Assembly (NCBI GenBank): GCA_937880925.1
Contig: CALGGB010000145.1
Location: 1-40,144 of the forward strand
DNA: 40,144 nt
Direction of reading: 5' to 3'
Source of the DNA: an uncultured Rhodospirillaceae bacterium
GTDB taxonomy: Bacteria; Pseudomonadota; Alphaproteobacteria; SP197
Shown here: one piece after another, positions 16,058-24,188 of the stretch
Layout: every line of letters starts with the position of its first letter
How positions within the stretch are numbered: the stretch's first letter is position 1
Made by a program: the position numbers and the translations under genes
Notes under the pieces: model-generated
Seen by the model: only the letters and a program-made list of their open reading frames with translations
Told to the model about the DNA's origin: nothing
Databases searched by the model: none

Positions 16058-17244
16058 GCCACCCTGCGGTCCAGCCAACGCACGTAAAGGGCCGCGCCAA
16101 GGGCCAGCGCCGACGAGCCAAGCATCATCGCAAGCAGGGCCTGCGGCGCATTGGCCGGCGTCAGGATGGCGCCGGTGAGGCCTGAAATCAGCGCGCCGCC
16201 CGCCACGGTCAGGGCGCCTGCCAGCCCGGCGGCCGTGCCTGCGAGAGAGGGCCGCACCGACATGGCGCCTGCCGCGCAGCTCGGCATGGTGATGCCGTTG
16301 CCGATGCCGACAAAGACGCAGGCGCCGAACAGAAGGGGCGGCGTGACGATGCCGGCCACAACGATGGCGAGGCCCACCGACAACCCGCCGCAGGCGACCA
16401 GCCGGCCGATGATCATCATCGTCGCCAGCCCATGGCGGCCTGAGAAACGTCCCGCCAGAAAGCTGCCCAGGACGAAACCCGCCGTGATGGTACCCAGCCA
16501 AACGCCCAGGGTGCCCGGCGACATGGCAAAGACCGTGGCTGCGACCAGCGGCGCGCCGCCCAGGAAGGCGTAGAAGGCGCCGGTGGAAAACGCCATGCAG
16601 AGGGCAAAACCCCAGTACTGCCGCGAACGCAGCAGTTCGGGATAGGCATGGAACTGGCGCGCCAGGGTGGGCGATGGCGCGGCGTTGGTCTCGCCCAGAT
16701 CGACCCAGCACAGGGCGAGCAGGGCGAGGCCCAGAGCGAACAGCAGAACGAAACTGGCCCGCCAGCCGAACAGTTCGTCGAGCGCGCCGCCCAGCGTGGG
16801 GGCGAGCATCGGCGCAATCGCATAGGCCATGGCGAGATATCCGATCAGGCTAGCGGCCTTCTGCTCGGGCGCGGTATCGCGGATCACCGCCATCGACACG
16901 GTGTAGCCGGCAACGATCACGCCCTGGGCCATGCGACAGACAAGGAAGCTCCAGACATCCGGGGCGACCATGCAGCCCAGCGAGGCCAGGACAAAGACGA
17001 TGAGTCCCCACAGCATCACCGGACGCCGCCCGAAGCGGTCCGACAAGGGCCCGAGCACGAGCTGCAGCGCGGCGGTGACGATCGCGTAACCCGCGACCGA
17101 AAGGTTCACCAGGGCGTAGTCGGCCCCAAACTCTGCCGAGATGTTGGCAAGCGAGGGCAGGAACAGGTTCAGCGTGCCGACGGAAAGACCGGCCAGCAGG
17201 ATCAGGGTGAAAAAATGGGGCGGTGTGCGCGTGGTGGCGGTCAT
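16054..17244 (-). CDS. Bcr/CflA-type MFS multidrug efflux transporter
   Basis: A 396-residue inner-membrane protein with 12 predicted helices. Motif A between helices 2 and 3 reads GPLSDRFGRRPVML. Helix-4 RMAQGVIVAGYTVSMAVIRD and the helix-5 region IAPMLAPTLGGALDELFGW match the Bcr/CflA drug:H+ antiporter group (motif C). This family exports bicyclomycin, chloramphenicol-type and other drugs. It stands alone on the minus strand. A terminator hairpin lies 29 bases upstream of its ATG, preceded by a small ORF, which suggests attenuation control. Drug specificity cannot be read from the sequence. Confidence 0.88.
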   Translation of the reverse strand: MTATTRTPPHFFTLILLAGLSVGTLNLFLPSLANISAEFGADYALVNLSVAGYAIVTAALQLVLGPLSDRFGRRPVMLWGLIVFVLASLGCMVAPDVWSFLVCRMAQGVIVAGYTVSMAVIRDTAPEQKAASLIGYLAMAYAIAPMLAPTLGGALDELFGWRASFVLLFALGLALLALCWVDLGETNAAPSPTLARQFHAYPELLRSRQYWGFALCMAFSTGAFYAFLGGAPLVAATVFAMSPGTLGVWLGTITAGFVLGSFLAGRFSGRHGLATMMIIGRLVACGGLSVGLAIVVAGIVTPPLLFGACVFVGIGNGITMPSCAAGAMSVRPSLAGTAAGLAGALTVAGGALISGLTGAILTPANAPQALLAMMLGSSALALGAALYVRWLDRRVA

Positions 17245-17273
17245 GGGGGCATCCGGTCGCTTAAAAAGCAGGC

Positions 17274-17299
17274 AAAAAAAAGCCCTCGGAGTCGAGGGC
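17274..17299 (-). terminator. Strong intrinsic terminator upstream of the MFS gene
   Basis: On the minus strand GCCCTCG pairs with CGAGGGC around a 4-base ACTC loop, followed directly by eight T residues. This is the best rho-independent terminator in the window. It lies 143 bases downstream of the last GFA gene and 29 bases before the MFS ATG. It either ends the amidase-GFA operon or acts as an attenuator for the MFS gene. Confidence 0.88.
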
Positions 17300-17325
17300 G
17301 CGCAGCAGAACGGTGGGGCGGGTGC

Positions 17326-17376
17326 CTACCGTACCTTGCGCTCTTGCCTGGTTACGACGCGGGAAACCGGAATCAT
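17326..17376 (-). CDS. Candidate 16-residue leader peptide ahead of the attenuator
   Basis: A small ORF reading MIPVSRVVTRQERKVR, then TAG. It has a good ribosome binding site: GGAG at 17386-17389, 9 bases before ATG 17376. It ends 26 bases before the terminator stem on the same strand. The C-terminal RKVR holds a Lys/Arg-X-Lys/Arg pattern (KVR), the kind of sequence at which macrolides arrest ribosomes in known leader peptides. The downstream gene is a drug efflux pump. The peptide is too short for statistical proof; it could be chance. Confidence 0.45.
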   Translation of the reverse strand: MIPVSRVVTRQERKVR

Positions 17377-17421
17377 GCCGGGATGCTCCGTTGAATGGGG
17401 TGCGGCCTGTCCGCTGCGGCG

Positions 17422-17451
17422 ATCATGCATCGCCTGTATGGCCTATGTCAC
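17422..17451 (-). promoter_or_regulatory. Weak candidate promoter for the leader transcript
   Basis: On the minus strand GTGACA (5 of 6 to TTGACA) is followed after 18 bases by CATGAT (4 of 6 to TATAAT). It would start transcription about 40 bases before the leader ATG. It overlaps the end of the upstream GFA gene. The match is modest. Confidence 0.25.
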
Positions 17452-17856
17452 GTCTTCGCGTGGCAATACGCCGTCCAGATGCAGCCAGGGCAGTTTCGAG
17501 CCAACGTAGATGTGGCGTTCCCTGGCGGCCGCGCCGGGGTGGCGGCCGCCGTCCAGCGTGCCGGGCATGAACCAGATGGACCCGGGCGATGCCGCGACAT
17601 CAATGGTGATCTGGCAGCCGCAGGTCCGGCAGAAGTTGCGCGTCACACCGGGTGAGCTGTCGAAGTGGGAGAGATTGTCCGCACCCCGGATGATGGTCAG
17701 GGCCGGGCGTGGCGCGATGGCATAGGTGGCAAAGGAGACGCCATGGACCTTGCGGCACATCGAGCAGTGGCAGTGGTAGAGGTCGGTTGCTTCCTCACGC
17801 ACCTCGAAGCGCACCGCGCCACACTGGCAACCGCCGGTCAGGGTGTCGAATGGCAT
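17443..17856 (-). CDS. GFA-fold (glutathione-dependent formaldehyde-activating family) protein, copy 1
   Basis: A 137-residue zinc-binding protein of the GFA/CENP-V family. The cysteine pattern is complete: GGCQCGAVRF (11 onward), HCHCSMCRK and FCRTCGC. The family name comes from Gfa, which promotes S-hydroxymethylglutathione formation, but most members have unproven functions. It is the last of three tandem copies; its ATG shares one base with the TGA of copy 2 (TGATG). The copies share only the zinc motifs and fold pattern, so the duplication is old. Confidence 0.88.
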   Translation of the reverse strand: MPFDTLTGGCQCGAVRFEVREEATDLYHCHCSMCRKVHGVSFATYAIAPRPALTIIRGADNLSHFDSSPGVTRNFCRTCGCQITIDVAASPGSIWFMPGTLDGGRHPGAAARERHIYVGSKLPWLHLDGVLPREDVT

Positions 17857-18302
17857 CAGGTTTTCTCCGGGCCGAATTCGATGAAGCGTGGCAGGTGGTC
17901 GTGCGGCTCGTACCAGCCGGTGCGCGACTCCCAGAAGATGTGGCGTTCCGTACCTTCACGCCCGCCGGGATCGGCGCCCGCGTCCAGGATGCCCGCGGAA
18001 AACCAGATGTCGTCGGGTTTGCGTTCGACCTCTTCCCAGACATGGCTGCCGCAGGTGCGGCAGAAATGTCGGTGCGTGGTCGGCGAGCTGTCGAAGGTGC
18101 CGAGGTTGTCGGCGCCGGACAGCAGGTGAAAGGCCTTGCGTGCAACCACCGCATAGGTCGGGTAGAGCGCGCCCTGCAGCTTGCGGCAGATCGAGCAGTG
18201 GCAGTGATAGACGTCGTGGGCCGGGGCGGTGATCTCGAAGCGCACCGCGCCGCACAGGCAGCCGCCCTGGCGCGGCGCGAAGGCGGTGGTGTCAGTCGCC
18301 AT
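17856..18302 (-). CDS. GFA-fold protein, copy 2
   Basis: A 148-residue GFA/CENP-V family protein. Zinc-binding motifs are GGCLCGAVRF, HCHCSICRK and FCRTCGSH. The C-terminal TERHIFWESRTGWYE matches the TDERHIFWDSRVSWYD segment of copy 3, so these two are closer to each other than to copy 1. Its start overlaps the end of copy 3 by 11 bases, indicating coupled translation. Substrate is unknown. Confidence 0.88.
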   Translation of the reverse strand: MATDTTAFAPRQGGCLCGAVRFEITAPAHDVYHCHCSICRKLQGALYPTYAVVARKAFHLLSGADNLGTFDSSPTTHRHFCRTCGSHVWEEVERKPDDIWFSAGILDAGADPGGREGTERHIFWESRTGWYEPHDHLPRFIEFGPEKT

Positions 18303-18714
18303 AACCCGTGTCCTTTCTCAGATCGTCGCCCGTGTCGTACCAGCTGACGCGCGAGTCCCAGAAGATGTGGCGCTCGTCGGTGGGGGCATGGCCCGGGTTC
18401 TCGCCGGCATCCAAGGTGCCGAGCACGACGAAGACGCGGTCACTCCACTTGTCGATGCGGTTGAAGAGCTGGCAGCCGCAGGAGGGACAGAACAGGCGGT
18501 GTATGCCGGGCGAACTCTGGAAATCGGCAAGGCTGGCGCTGCCGCAGTCGATCGTCAGCGCGGTCGCGGGGTAATCGCCGAAGCTTGCGAATAGCGCGCC
18601 GTGCGCCTTGCGGCACAGGGAGCAGTGGCAGTGCAGCACCTCGCGCGGCGGGGCCGTGATGGTGTAGCGCACGGTGCCGCACTGGCAGCCGCCGTGGATC
18701 GGTTTGAGGCCCAT
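18292..18714 (-). CDS. GFA-fold protein, copy 3
   Basis: A 140-residue GFA/CENP-V family protein with GGCQCGTVRY, HCHCSLCRK and FCPSCGC. The ATG at 18714 is chosen because it gives the family's usual N-terminus (GLKPIHGGCQCG) and has GGGAG about 10 bases upstream. It lies 43 bases after the amidase stop on the same strand, so amidase and the three GFA genes probably form one operon. The link suggests a shared pathway around an amide or thiol adduct, which is inference. Confidence 0.87.
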   Translation of the reverse strand: MGLKPIHGGCQCGTVRYTITAPPREVLHCHCSLCRKAHGALFASFGDYPATALTIDCGSASLADFQSSPGIHRLFCPSCGCQLFNRIDKWSDRVFVVLGTLDAGENPGHAPTDERHIFWDSRVSWYDTGDDLRKDTGYGD

Positions 18715-18757
18715 GGTGATCTGTCTCCCTGGCGGCGATGCTAGCTCCTGTCGCGCC

Positions 18758-20404
18758 TCAAGCGAACAGCGGAGGACGCTGGATGCCGCGGGCCATTTCC
18801 CGCTCCAGCGCCATGCCCAGCTCGACCAGGCGGCCGTCTTCGTAGAGGCGGCCCCACAGGGCGGTGACGTGGGGCAGCAGACGGCCCTGGCTGCCGTCCT
18901 GCCTGGCGCAGGGGGCATAGTCCTCATTCCTGCGCCAGGCGAACCCCGTGGGCACGGCAAGGGCGGGATGGCCGGTGCAGTTGGTGATGGTGAGCAGCGG
19001 CGTACCGTCGACCGGGGCGAGCAGGGCGTCGACGCCTTCCAGAACCTCGGCCATGGCCTGCATGGTGCGTCGGCGCAGCCGCTCTGCCTGGACCAGGGCG
19101 ACGGCGGACACGAGATGGGCCTTGCGGAACTCGTTGGACCAGGAGACGTCGCCCTGCAGCGGCAGGTCGTCGTCGCGCCCGTCGAGCGTCAGTTCCTCGA
19201 AGGCTGCGGCGGCCTCGACGTTGAGGATGGTTTCCAGCGAATCGTAGGGCAGGTCGGGCAGGCTGATCTTCCTGGCGCGGCAGCCCGCACGCTTCAGAGC
19301 CTTCAGGGCGTCGCGGTCAGCCTGGGTGCCGACGGGCCCTTCGAGCCAGGCCGGATCGTAGCCGATCACCGCGCCTTCCACGCTGCGCCGGGCATCGAAG
19401 TCCAGTGGCACGTCGCGGCTGCCGGCATCGGCGGAATGGAAGGCATCGATGGCGTCGAGCACCAGCATGGTGTCCTCGGCGCCGCGTGTCAGCGGACCCA
19501 GTTTGTCGAGCGACCAGCACAGCGCCATGGCGCCGCTGCGCGGCACGCGCCCGAAGGTCGGGCGCAGGCCGACGGTGCCGCAGCGGTCGGCGGGCGAGAG
19601 GATCGAACCCAGGGTCTCCGAACCGATGGCGAAGCCGACGCAGCCTGCCGCCACCGCCGCGCCCGACCCCGCGCTGGAGCCCGAGGAACCTTCCTCCAGG
19701 TTCCACGGGTTGCGCGTCTTGCCCTTGTGCCAGAGTTCGCCCCAGGCGAGCGCACCCAGGGAGAGCTTGGCGACCAGCACGGCACCGGCCTCCTCCAGCA
19801 GGGAGACCACGCGGGCATCGCGCGTCGGCATCCGCCCGGCATAGGGGGCCGCCCCCCAGGTGGTGGCGATGCCCTTGGTATCCAGCAGGTCCTTGGCGCC
19901 CCAGGGCACGCCATGCAGGGGGCCGCGCCACTTGCCGCGGGCGATCTCCCGGTCGGCGCGGCGCGCCTGGGCCATGGCGAGCTCTTCGGTCAGGGTGACG
20001 ACCGCTTCCAGGCGGCCGTCATGTTCCTTCAGGCGCGAAAGATAGAGTTCGGTGAGGCGGCGGCTGGAGATCTTGCGGCTCTTGAGCCAGGCCGAAAGAT
20101 CGGTCAGCGGGGCGAAGGCGATATCGGCATCGCTAGCGGGCAGGGCACGACGCGTCGGCGGCGAGCGGCGCACCTTCTCGTGCGCCGGAACGGGCGTTCC
20201 GGGCAGCAGCGGCTCGAAGACACAGGCCGGCCCCAGGTCGTTGGGCAGCTCCACCTTGCGTACGGCGCGCTCGCGCGCGACCTGCAGGCCGATGGTGTGG
20301 AGCGCCAGCAACCGTTCCTTCTTCGTGTAGCGCACGCTGGCGAGCGTCTCGGCGCCTGCCATGTCCTGGGCTGAGATCTTAGGGGTCCTGCCGCCTGCTG
20401 CCAT
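18758..20404 (-). CDS. Amidase-signature family hydrolase
   Basis: A 548-residue enzyme of the amidase signature family, which uses a Ser-cisSer-Lys triad to cleave amide bonds. The catalytic Lys171 lies in WGAKDLLD, the cis-Ser is near residue 243 in the GSSGSSAGS stretch, and the nucleophile is Ser267 in SETLGSILSPA. The last motif is TLGS rather than the usual TGGS. About 95 residues precede the catalytic domain and resemble no domain I recognise. ATG 20404 has GGAG 6 bases upstream. It heads the putative operon with three GFA genes. Substrate is unknown; GatA is unlikely, as no gatB or gatC is present. Confidence 0.87.
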   Translation of the reverse strand: MAAGGRTPKISAQDMAGAETLASVRYTKKERLLALHTIGLQVARERAVRKVELPNDLGPACVFEPLLPGTPVPAHEKVRRSPPTRRALPASDADIAFAPLTDLSAWLKSRKISSRRLTELYLSRLKEHDGRLEAVVTLTEELAMAQARRADREIARGKWRGPLHGVPWGAKDLLDTKGIATTWGAAPYAGRMPTRDARVVSLLEEAGAVLVAKLSLGALAWGELWHKGKTRNPWNLEEGSSGSSAGSGAAVAAGCVGFAIGSETLGSILSPADRCGTVGLRPTFGRVPRSGAMALCWSLDKLGPLTRGAEDTMLVLDAIDAFHSADAGSRDVPLDFDARRSVEGAVIGYDPAWLEGPVGTQADRDALKALKRAGCRARKISLPDLPYDSLETILNVEAAAAFEELTLDGRDDDLPLQGDVSWSNEFRKAHLVSAVALVQAERLRRRTMQAMAEVLEGVDALLAPVDGTPLLTITNCTGHPALAVPTGFAWRRNEDYAPCARQDGSQGRLLPHVTALWGRLYEDGRLVELGMALEREMARGIQRPPLFA

Positions 20405-20467
20405 GATGCACTCCACTGCCTGGACGCGATCATGGCGCGCCTGCCCGGTGCGATCAAACCGGCGCAT

Positions 20468-21352
20468 TCAGACAGGCCGGGGCCGGGTCTGCCGTTCGCG
20501 GTGCAGGATGTAGAGGCCACAGGCGATGATGACCGTGGCGCCGCCGACCACGTCCCAGCGCGGCACGTCACCCCAGATCAGCAGGCCAAGCAGGATCGCC
20601 CAGAGTATCGAGCTGTATTCGAAGGGCGCGACGGTGGAGGCAGGCGCGATGCGGAAGGCCTGGATCATGCAGAAGTTGGCAAGGCCGGTCAGCGCGCCGA
20701 CCAGCATGAAGAGCGCCAGGTCGCCGGACGCCGGCCAGGCCCAGGCAATCGGCGTGCCCAGCGCCATCACCGCCAGCGTCGCCGCCGTGGTGTGAAGGTT
20801 GAGGGTCGGGCCCTCGACCAGCGCGCCCAGGCGGCGCGTCAGGATCATCATGAAGGCATAGAGCATGGTGCCGCCCAGCAGCAGGGCGGCCCCCAGAGGC
20901 GGCATGGCGCCGTCCGGGCGCACGATCACCAGGGTGGCGGCAAAGCCGATCAGCACGGCGATCCAGCGCTGGCGGTCGAGCCGCTCCTTCAGCAGCCAGG
21001 CCGAGAGCACGAGGATCATCAGCGGACCCGTCATGCCCACGGCGATGGCATCGGCCAGCGGGATCATCGGCAGGGCAAAGACATAGGCGCCATAGGCCAG
21101 CGCGCCGCCGAAGCCGCGCAGCCAGCACAGCACCAGCAGGCGCGGCGGCAGTTTCTGGATGCCGCCGCGGGTTGCGACCAGCAGGCCCGCGGGCACCAGG
21201 GCGAAGACATTGCGCCAGAACAGCACGGCCAGGACGGGGTAACTCGCCGCCAGCCATTTGCTCGCGGCGTCGTGGCCGGTCCACATGCCGGTCGCCACCA
21301 GCATGAAAAACACGCCGGTCAGCGGGCCGGCCTGACGCAGGGTTGCGGTCAT
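20468..21352 (-). CDS. EamA/DMT-superfamily transporter, copy 1
   Basis: A 294-residue inner-membrane protein with ten predicted helices in two EamA repeats. Typical positions are ALPMIPLADAIAVGMTGPLM at the end of the first repeat and APFEYSSILWAILLGLLIWGD in the second. Members export amino acids or metabolites. GGAG lies 7 bases before the ATG. It is 66 bases downstream of a second EamA gene and shares many motifs with it (PLADAIAVGM, APFEYS, WRNVFAL/WRSQFGL), so the pair comes from a duplication. A 7-bp inverted repeat (GGACGCC/GGCGTCC) at 21376-21400 lies between them. Confidence 0.88.
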   Translation of the reverse strand: MTATLRQAGPLTGVFFMLVATGMWTGHDAASKWLAASYPVLAVLFWRNVFALVPAGLLVATRGGIQKLPPRLLVLCWLRGFGGALAYGAYVFALPMIPLADAIAVGMTGPLMILVLSAWLLKERLDRQRWIAVLIGFAATLVIVRPDGAMPPLGAALLLGGTMLYAFMMILTRRLGALVEGPTLNLHTTAATLAVMALGTPIAWAWPASGDLALFMLVGALTGLANFCMIQAFRIAPASTVAPFEYSSILWAILLGLLIWGDVPRWDVVGGATVIIACGLYILHRERQTRPRPV

Positions 21353-21418
21353 CGTCGTTCTCCGCGCGCAGGATAGGACGCCTGCCAGGCTCTGGCGTCC
21401 GCGCTGCGGAACGCGGGC

Positions 21419-22315
21419 TCAGGTTGCGGCACGGCCGTTACGGCCGCGCACCCGCTCGCGGTGCACGATGTAGAGGCCGCTGGCGATGATGACGGCAACG
21501 CCGATGACGACATCGTGGCTGGGCCACTCGTTCCAGATCAGCAGGCCCAGCAGCGCGCCCCAGATCATGCCGGAATACTCGAAGGGCGCGACGATGGCGG
21601 GCGAGGCGATGCGGAAGGCCGCTGTCATGGCAAGCTGGGCCAGGCCCGCCATGCAGCCCAGGACCGCGAAGATCGCCAGGTCATACCAGGTCGGCGTGAC
21701 CCAGAAGAAGCTGACGCCCACAGCGCTGAGGAAACAGAAGGCAAGGGCGGTGTAGAAGCTGAGCGTGGCGGTCGAGACCGTGCGCCCCAGCACCCGCGTC
21801 ATCATCATGCTGGCGGTATAGAACAGGTTGCTGGCGATCAGCAGGGCCGCGGCCTCAATGGGGATCTGGCCGCCCGGACGCACGATGAAGAGCACCGCGG
21901 CAAAACCCACCAGCACCGCGCCCCAGCGATGGATGCCGACGGGTTCGCGCAAAACGATGGCCGAGGCCGCCGTGATGAAGATGGGTGCGGACATGCCCAC
22001 GGCGATGGCATCGGCCAGCGGCATCATGGGCAGGGAAAAGACAAAGCAGGAAAAGGCGCAGAAGCCGAGCGACCCGCGCAGCACGCAGAGCGCGCGCAGG
22101 CGCGGCGGAATGCGCTGGATGCCGCCCATGCGGCGCGACAGGGCCAGCACCGGGATCAGGCCGAACTGGCTGCGCCAGAACAGGATGACAAAGACCGGGT
22201 AGAAATCCGCATACCACTTGGCCGCGGCGTCGTGCATCGCCCAGATGCCCACGGCCAGGACCATGAGCAGGATAGCCTTCAGCGGCGCATCGGCGCGCGC
22301 CTCAGACGTCGTCAC
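21419..22315 (-). CDS. EamA/DMT-superfamily transporter, copy 2
   Basis: A 298-residue ten-helix exporter, paralog of the next gene downstream. The start is a GTG at 22315 giving VTTSEARADAPLKAILLMVLAVG; later Met codons would cut into the first helix. The GTG lies 14 bases inside the end of the ChaC gene in another frame, with AGGGG close upstream, so translation is probably coupled to ChaC. EamA repeats are marked by SLPMMPLADAIAVGMSAPI and APFEYSGMIWGALLGLLIWNE. Its association with a glutathione-degrading enzyme could point to export of cysteinyl-glycine or 5-oxoproline, but that is inference. Confidence 0.85.
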   Translation of the reverse strand: MTTSEARADAPLKAILLMVLAVGIWAMHDAAAKWYADFYPVFVILFWRSQFGLIPVLALSRRMGGIQRIPPRLRALCVLRGSLGFCAFSCFVFSLPMMPLADAIAVGMSAPIFITAASAIVLREPVGIHRWGAVLVGFAAVLFIVRPGGQIPIEAAALLIASNLFYTASMMMTRVLGRTVSTATLSFYTALAFCFLSAVGVSFFWVTPTWYDLAIFAVLGCMAGLAQLAMTAAFRIASPAIVAPFEYSGMIWGALLGLLIWNEWPSHDVVIGVAVIIASGLYIVHRERVRGRNGRAAT

Positions 22316-23015
22316 GAGGCCCCTGTTTCTCCTGATGGGCACGACGGGCCTGGCGCGCTTCGCGCAGCAGGTCGTGCATGGGCCCGCGGCGGTGGCCGAT
22401 GGTGTCGAGCGAGGCCACGGTCTTTTCCAGGTATTCGATGCAGGCGCCCATGGGCCCCTCGGCGCGGGCCAGGTGATGGACCAGCACATCCTGCGCGATG
22501 CGCCCGGCGTAACGCTCGTATTCCGGATTGATGACGAAGGTGACCGAGCGCACCTCCCGGTCGCCCAGATCAGCGGTGACCCAGGTGGGGATGTAGGCCC
22601 CGGCCAGCATTTCGCGGCGCCAGATGATGTTGGTTTCCTCGTCGATCTTGTCGGCTGCGATGCGCAGGACCAGGCCGCGGCAGGACCCACCCCGCTCCAG
22701 CCCAAGCATGACGCCCGGCAGCTCCGGCGTGCCCCGGCCGAGCGGCGTCCACAGGTTGAAGCGGCGATGCCAGCCGCGCACCAGGGCAGGGAGCGTCTCC
22801 TTCACATGGCAGGCGGGATTCCACATCAGCGAACCGAAGCCGAAGACATAGAGGTCCTCGGCGGCAGGGTGCCCGGCCAGCGTCGTCTTTCGATTGGCCT
22901 CGCGCTGCTCGTCGCTCCACAGGACGATCTGGCCGCTGTCCTGGGCGGCCTGCAGATGGGGCGAAAGCTGGCCGCTGGCCAGCAGGTCGCGGCTGATGGT
23001 GAACTTCTCGCTCAT
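22302..23015 (-). CDS. chaC: ChaC-type gamma-glutamylcyclotransferase
   Basis: A 237-residue cytosolic enzyme that cleaves glutathione to 5-oxoproline and cysteinyl-glycine. The family signature YVFGFGSLMWNP is at residues 56-67, and the catalytic glutamate is probably Glu135 in WRREM. The N-terminal 50 residues are an extension common in proteobacterial ChaC. The ATG overlaps the stop of the GcvT-like gene (ATGA), and the 3-prime end overlaps the EamA copy 2 start. The neighbouring GFA-fold genes also belong to a family linked to glutathione, which gives this region a glutathione theme. Confidence 0.9.
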   Translation of the reverse strand: MSEKFTISRDLLASGQLSPHLQAAQDSGQIVLWSDEQREANRKTTLAGHPAAEDLYVFGFGSLMWNPACHVKETLPALVRGWHRRFNLWTPLGRGTPELPGVMLGLERGGSCRGLVLRIAADKIDEETNIIWRREMLAGAYIPTWVTADLGDREVRSVTFVINPEYERYAGRIAQDVLVHHLARAEGPMGACIEYLEKTVASLDTIGHRRGPMHDLLREARQARRAHQEKQGPRDDV

Positions 23016-24154
23016 GTGCTGCGGGTGATCACCTTCTCGGGATCCCAGAACGGCAGATCGACCACGCTGGCGCCACGCAGGCCGTGGTCCGTGGAGACCG
23101 ACAGGCGGGTGCCCTTCTCGTCGTGGGGCAGGTCGACAAAGGCCATCGCCATGTTCATGTCCAGACGCGGCGAGTGGACAGCGCTGGTGACGTGCCCGAC
23201 AGCCTGGTCGCCCGCGATGACAGGCCAGAAGTCCTCGTTGGACCCCTTGAGCGCCGCGCCCTCGAGCGCCAGGCCGACCAGGCGGCGCTTGACCCCTTCT
23301 TCGGCGATGCGCGCCAGGGCGGCCTTGCCGATGAAATCAAAATCGCCGTCAAGCTTCACCAGACGGCCCAGGCCCAGCTCATAGGGATTGTTTTCCAGGG
23401 TGCAGTCGGTGCCCCAGGAGACCATGCCGCCTTCCATGCGGCGGATCTGGTTGGGTGCTGCCGGCCCGATTTGATAGGGCTTGCCGGCGGTGGCCACCTT
23501 TTCCCACAGTTCGTCGCCGCGGGAACCGTCGCGCAGGAAGATCTCGTAGCCCCGCTCGCTCGACCAGCCGGTACGCGAGACGACGACTGGAATGCCGTCG
23601 AGCTCGGTCTCGCGGAAGCGGAAGTAGCGCAGGTCGCCGATCCAGTCGCCGAAAAGGTCGGCCATGACGTCGACCGCCTTGGGCCCCTGCACCTGCATGG
23701 GGCTGACATCGGGCTCGCGGATGGCGACATCGAAGCCCCCGGCCGCTGCGACCCCCTTGGCGAACAGCAGCACGTCGGAATCGGCCAGCGACAACCAGAA
23801 CTTCGTCTCCGACAGCTTCAGCAGCACCGGATCGTTCATGACGCCGCCGTTTTCGTCGGTGATCAGCACGTAACGGCACTGGCCCGCCTCGAGATTGCCG
23901 AGGTCGCGCGGCGTCAGCATCTGGGTCAGGCGGGCGGCATCCGGTCCCTCGATCTCGACCTGCCGCTCGGCGGCCACGTCCCACATCGTGACGTGTTCGA
24001 CCAGGCGCCAGTATTCTGCCAGCGGCCCCTCGAACCACAGCGGCATGGCCATGTGGTTGTAGACGGTAAAGGCCTTGGCGCCGTGGCGCAGGGTGGCCTC
24101 GTAGAAGGGTGACTTCCTTACGCGCGGAGCAAAGGCGATCTGGGACAGGGGCAT
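23012..24154 (-). CDS. GcvT/DmdA-like aminomethyltransferase-family protein, paralog
   Basis: A 380-residue T-protein-superfamily member, paralogous to the gene at 14891-16057. Shared landmarks are SPFYEATLRHGAKAFTVYN, PMQVQGPKAVDVM, VSRTGWSSERGYEIFL and the C-terminal VVDLPFWDPEKV. It should bind tetrahydrofolate and accept a one-carbon group. No other glycine cleavage genes are nearby. ATG 24154 has GGAAGG about 10 bases upstream, and translation appears coupled to chaC at its end. DMSP demethylation is one possibility; sarcosine or other methylamine demethylation is another. The sequence alone does not decide. Confidence 0.8.
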   Translation of the reverse strand: MPLSQIAFAPRVRKSPFYEATLRHGAKAFTVYNHMAMPLWFEGPLAEYWRLVEHVTMWDVAAERQVEIEGPDAARLTQMLTPRDLGNLEAGQCRYVLITDENGGVMNDPVLLKLSETKFWLSLADSDVLLFAKGVAAAGGFDVAIREPDVSPMQVQGPKAVDVMADLFGDWIGDLRYFRFRETELDGIPVVVSRTGWSSERGYEIFLRDGSRGDELWEKVATAGKPYQIGPAAPNQIRRMEGGMVSWGTDCTLENNPYELGLGRLVKLDGDFDFIGKAALARIAEEGVKRRLVGLALEGAALKGSNEDFWPVIAGDQAVGHVTSAVHSPRLDMNMAMAFVDLPHDEKGTRLSVSTDHGLRGASVVDLPFWDPEKVITRST

Positions 24155-24188
24155 GGGTCGCGGCCTTCCGTGCCGTGGATGAGGGTTC

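Noticed and set aside
21376-21400. GGACGCC / GGCGTCC hairpin between the two EamA genes as a terminator
   Set aside because: No T run on either strand; mentioned with the gene only.
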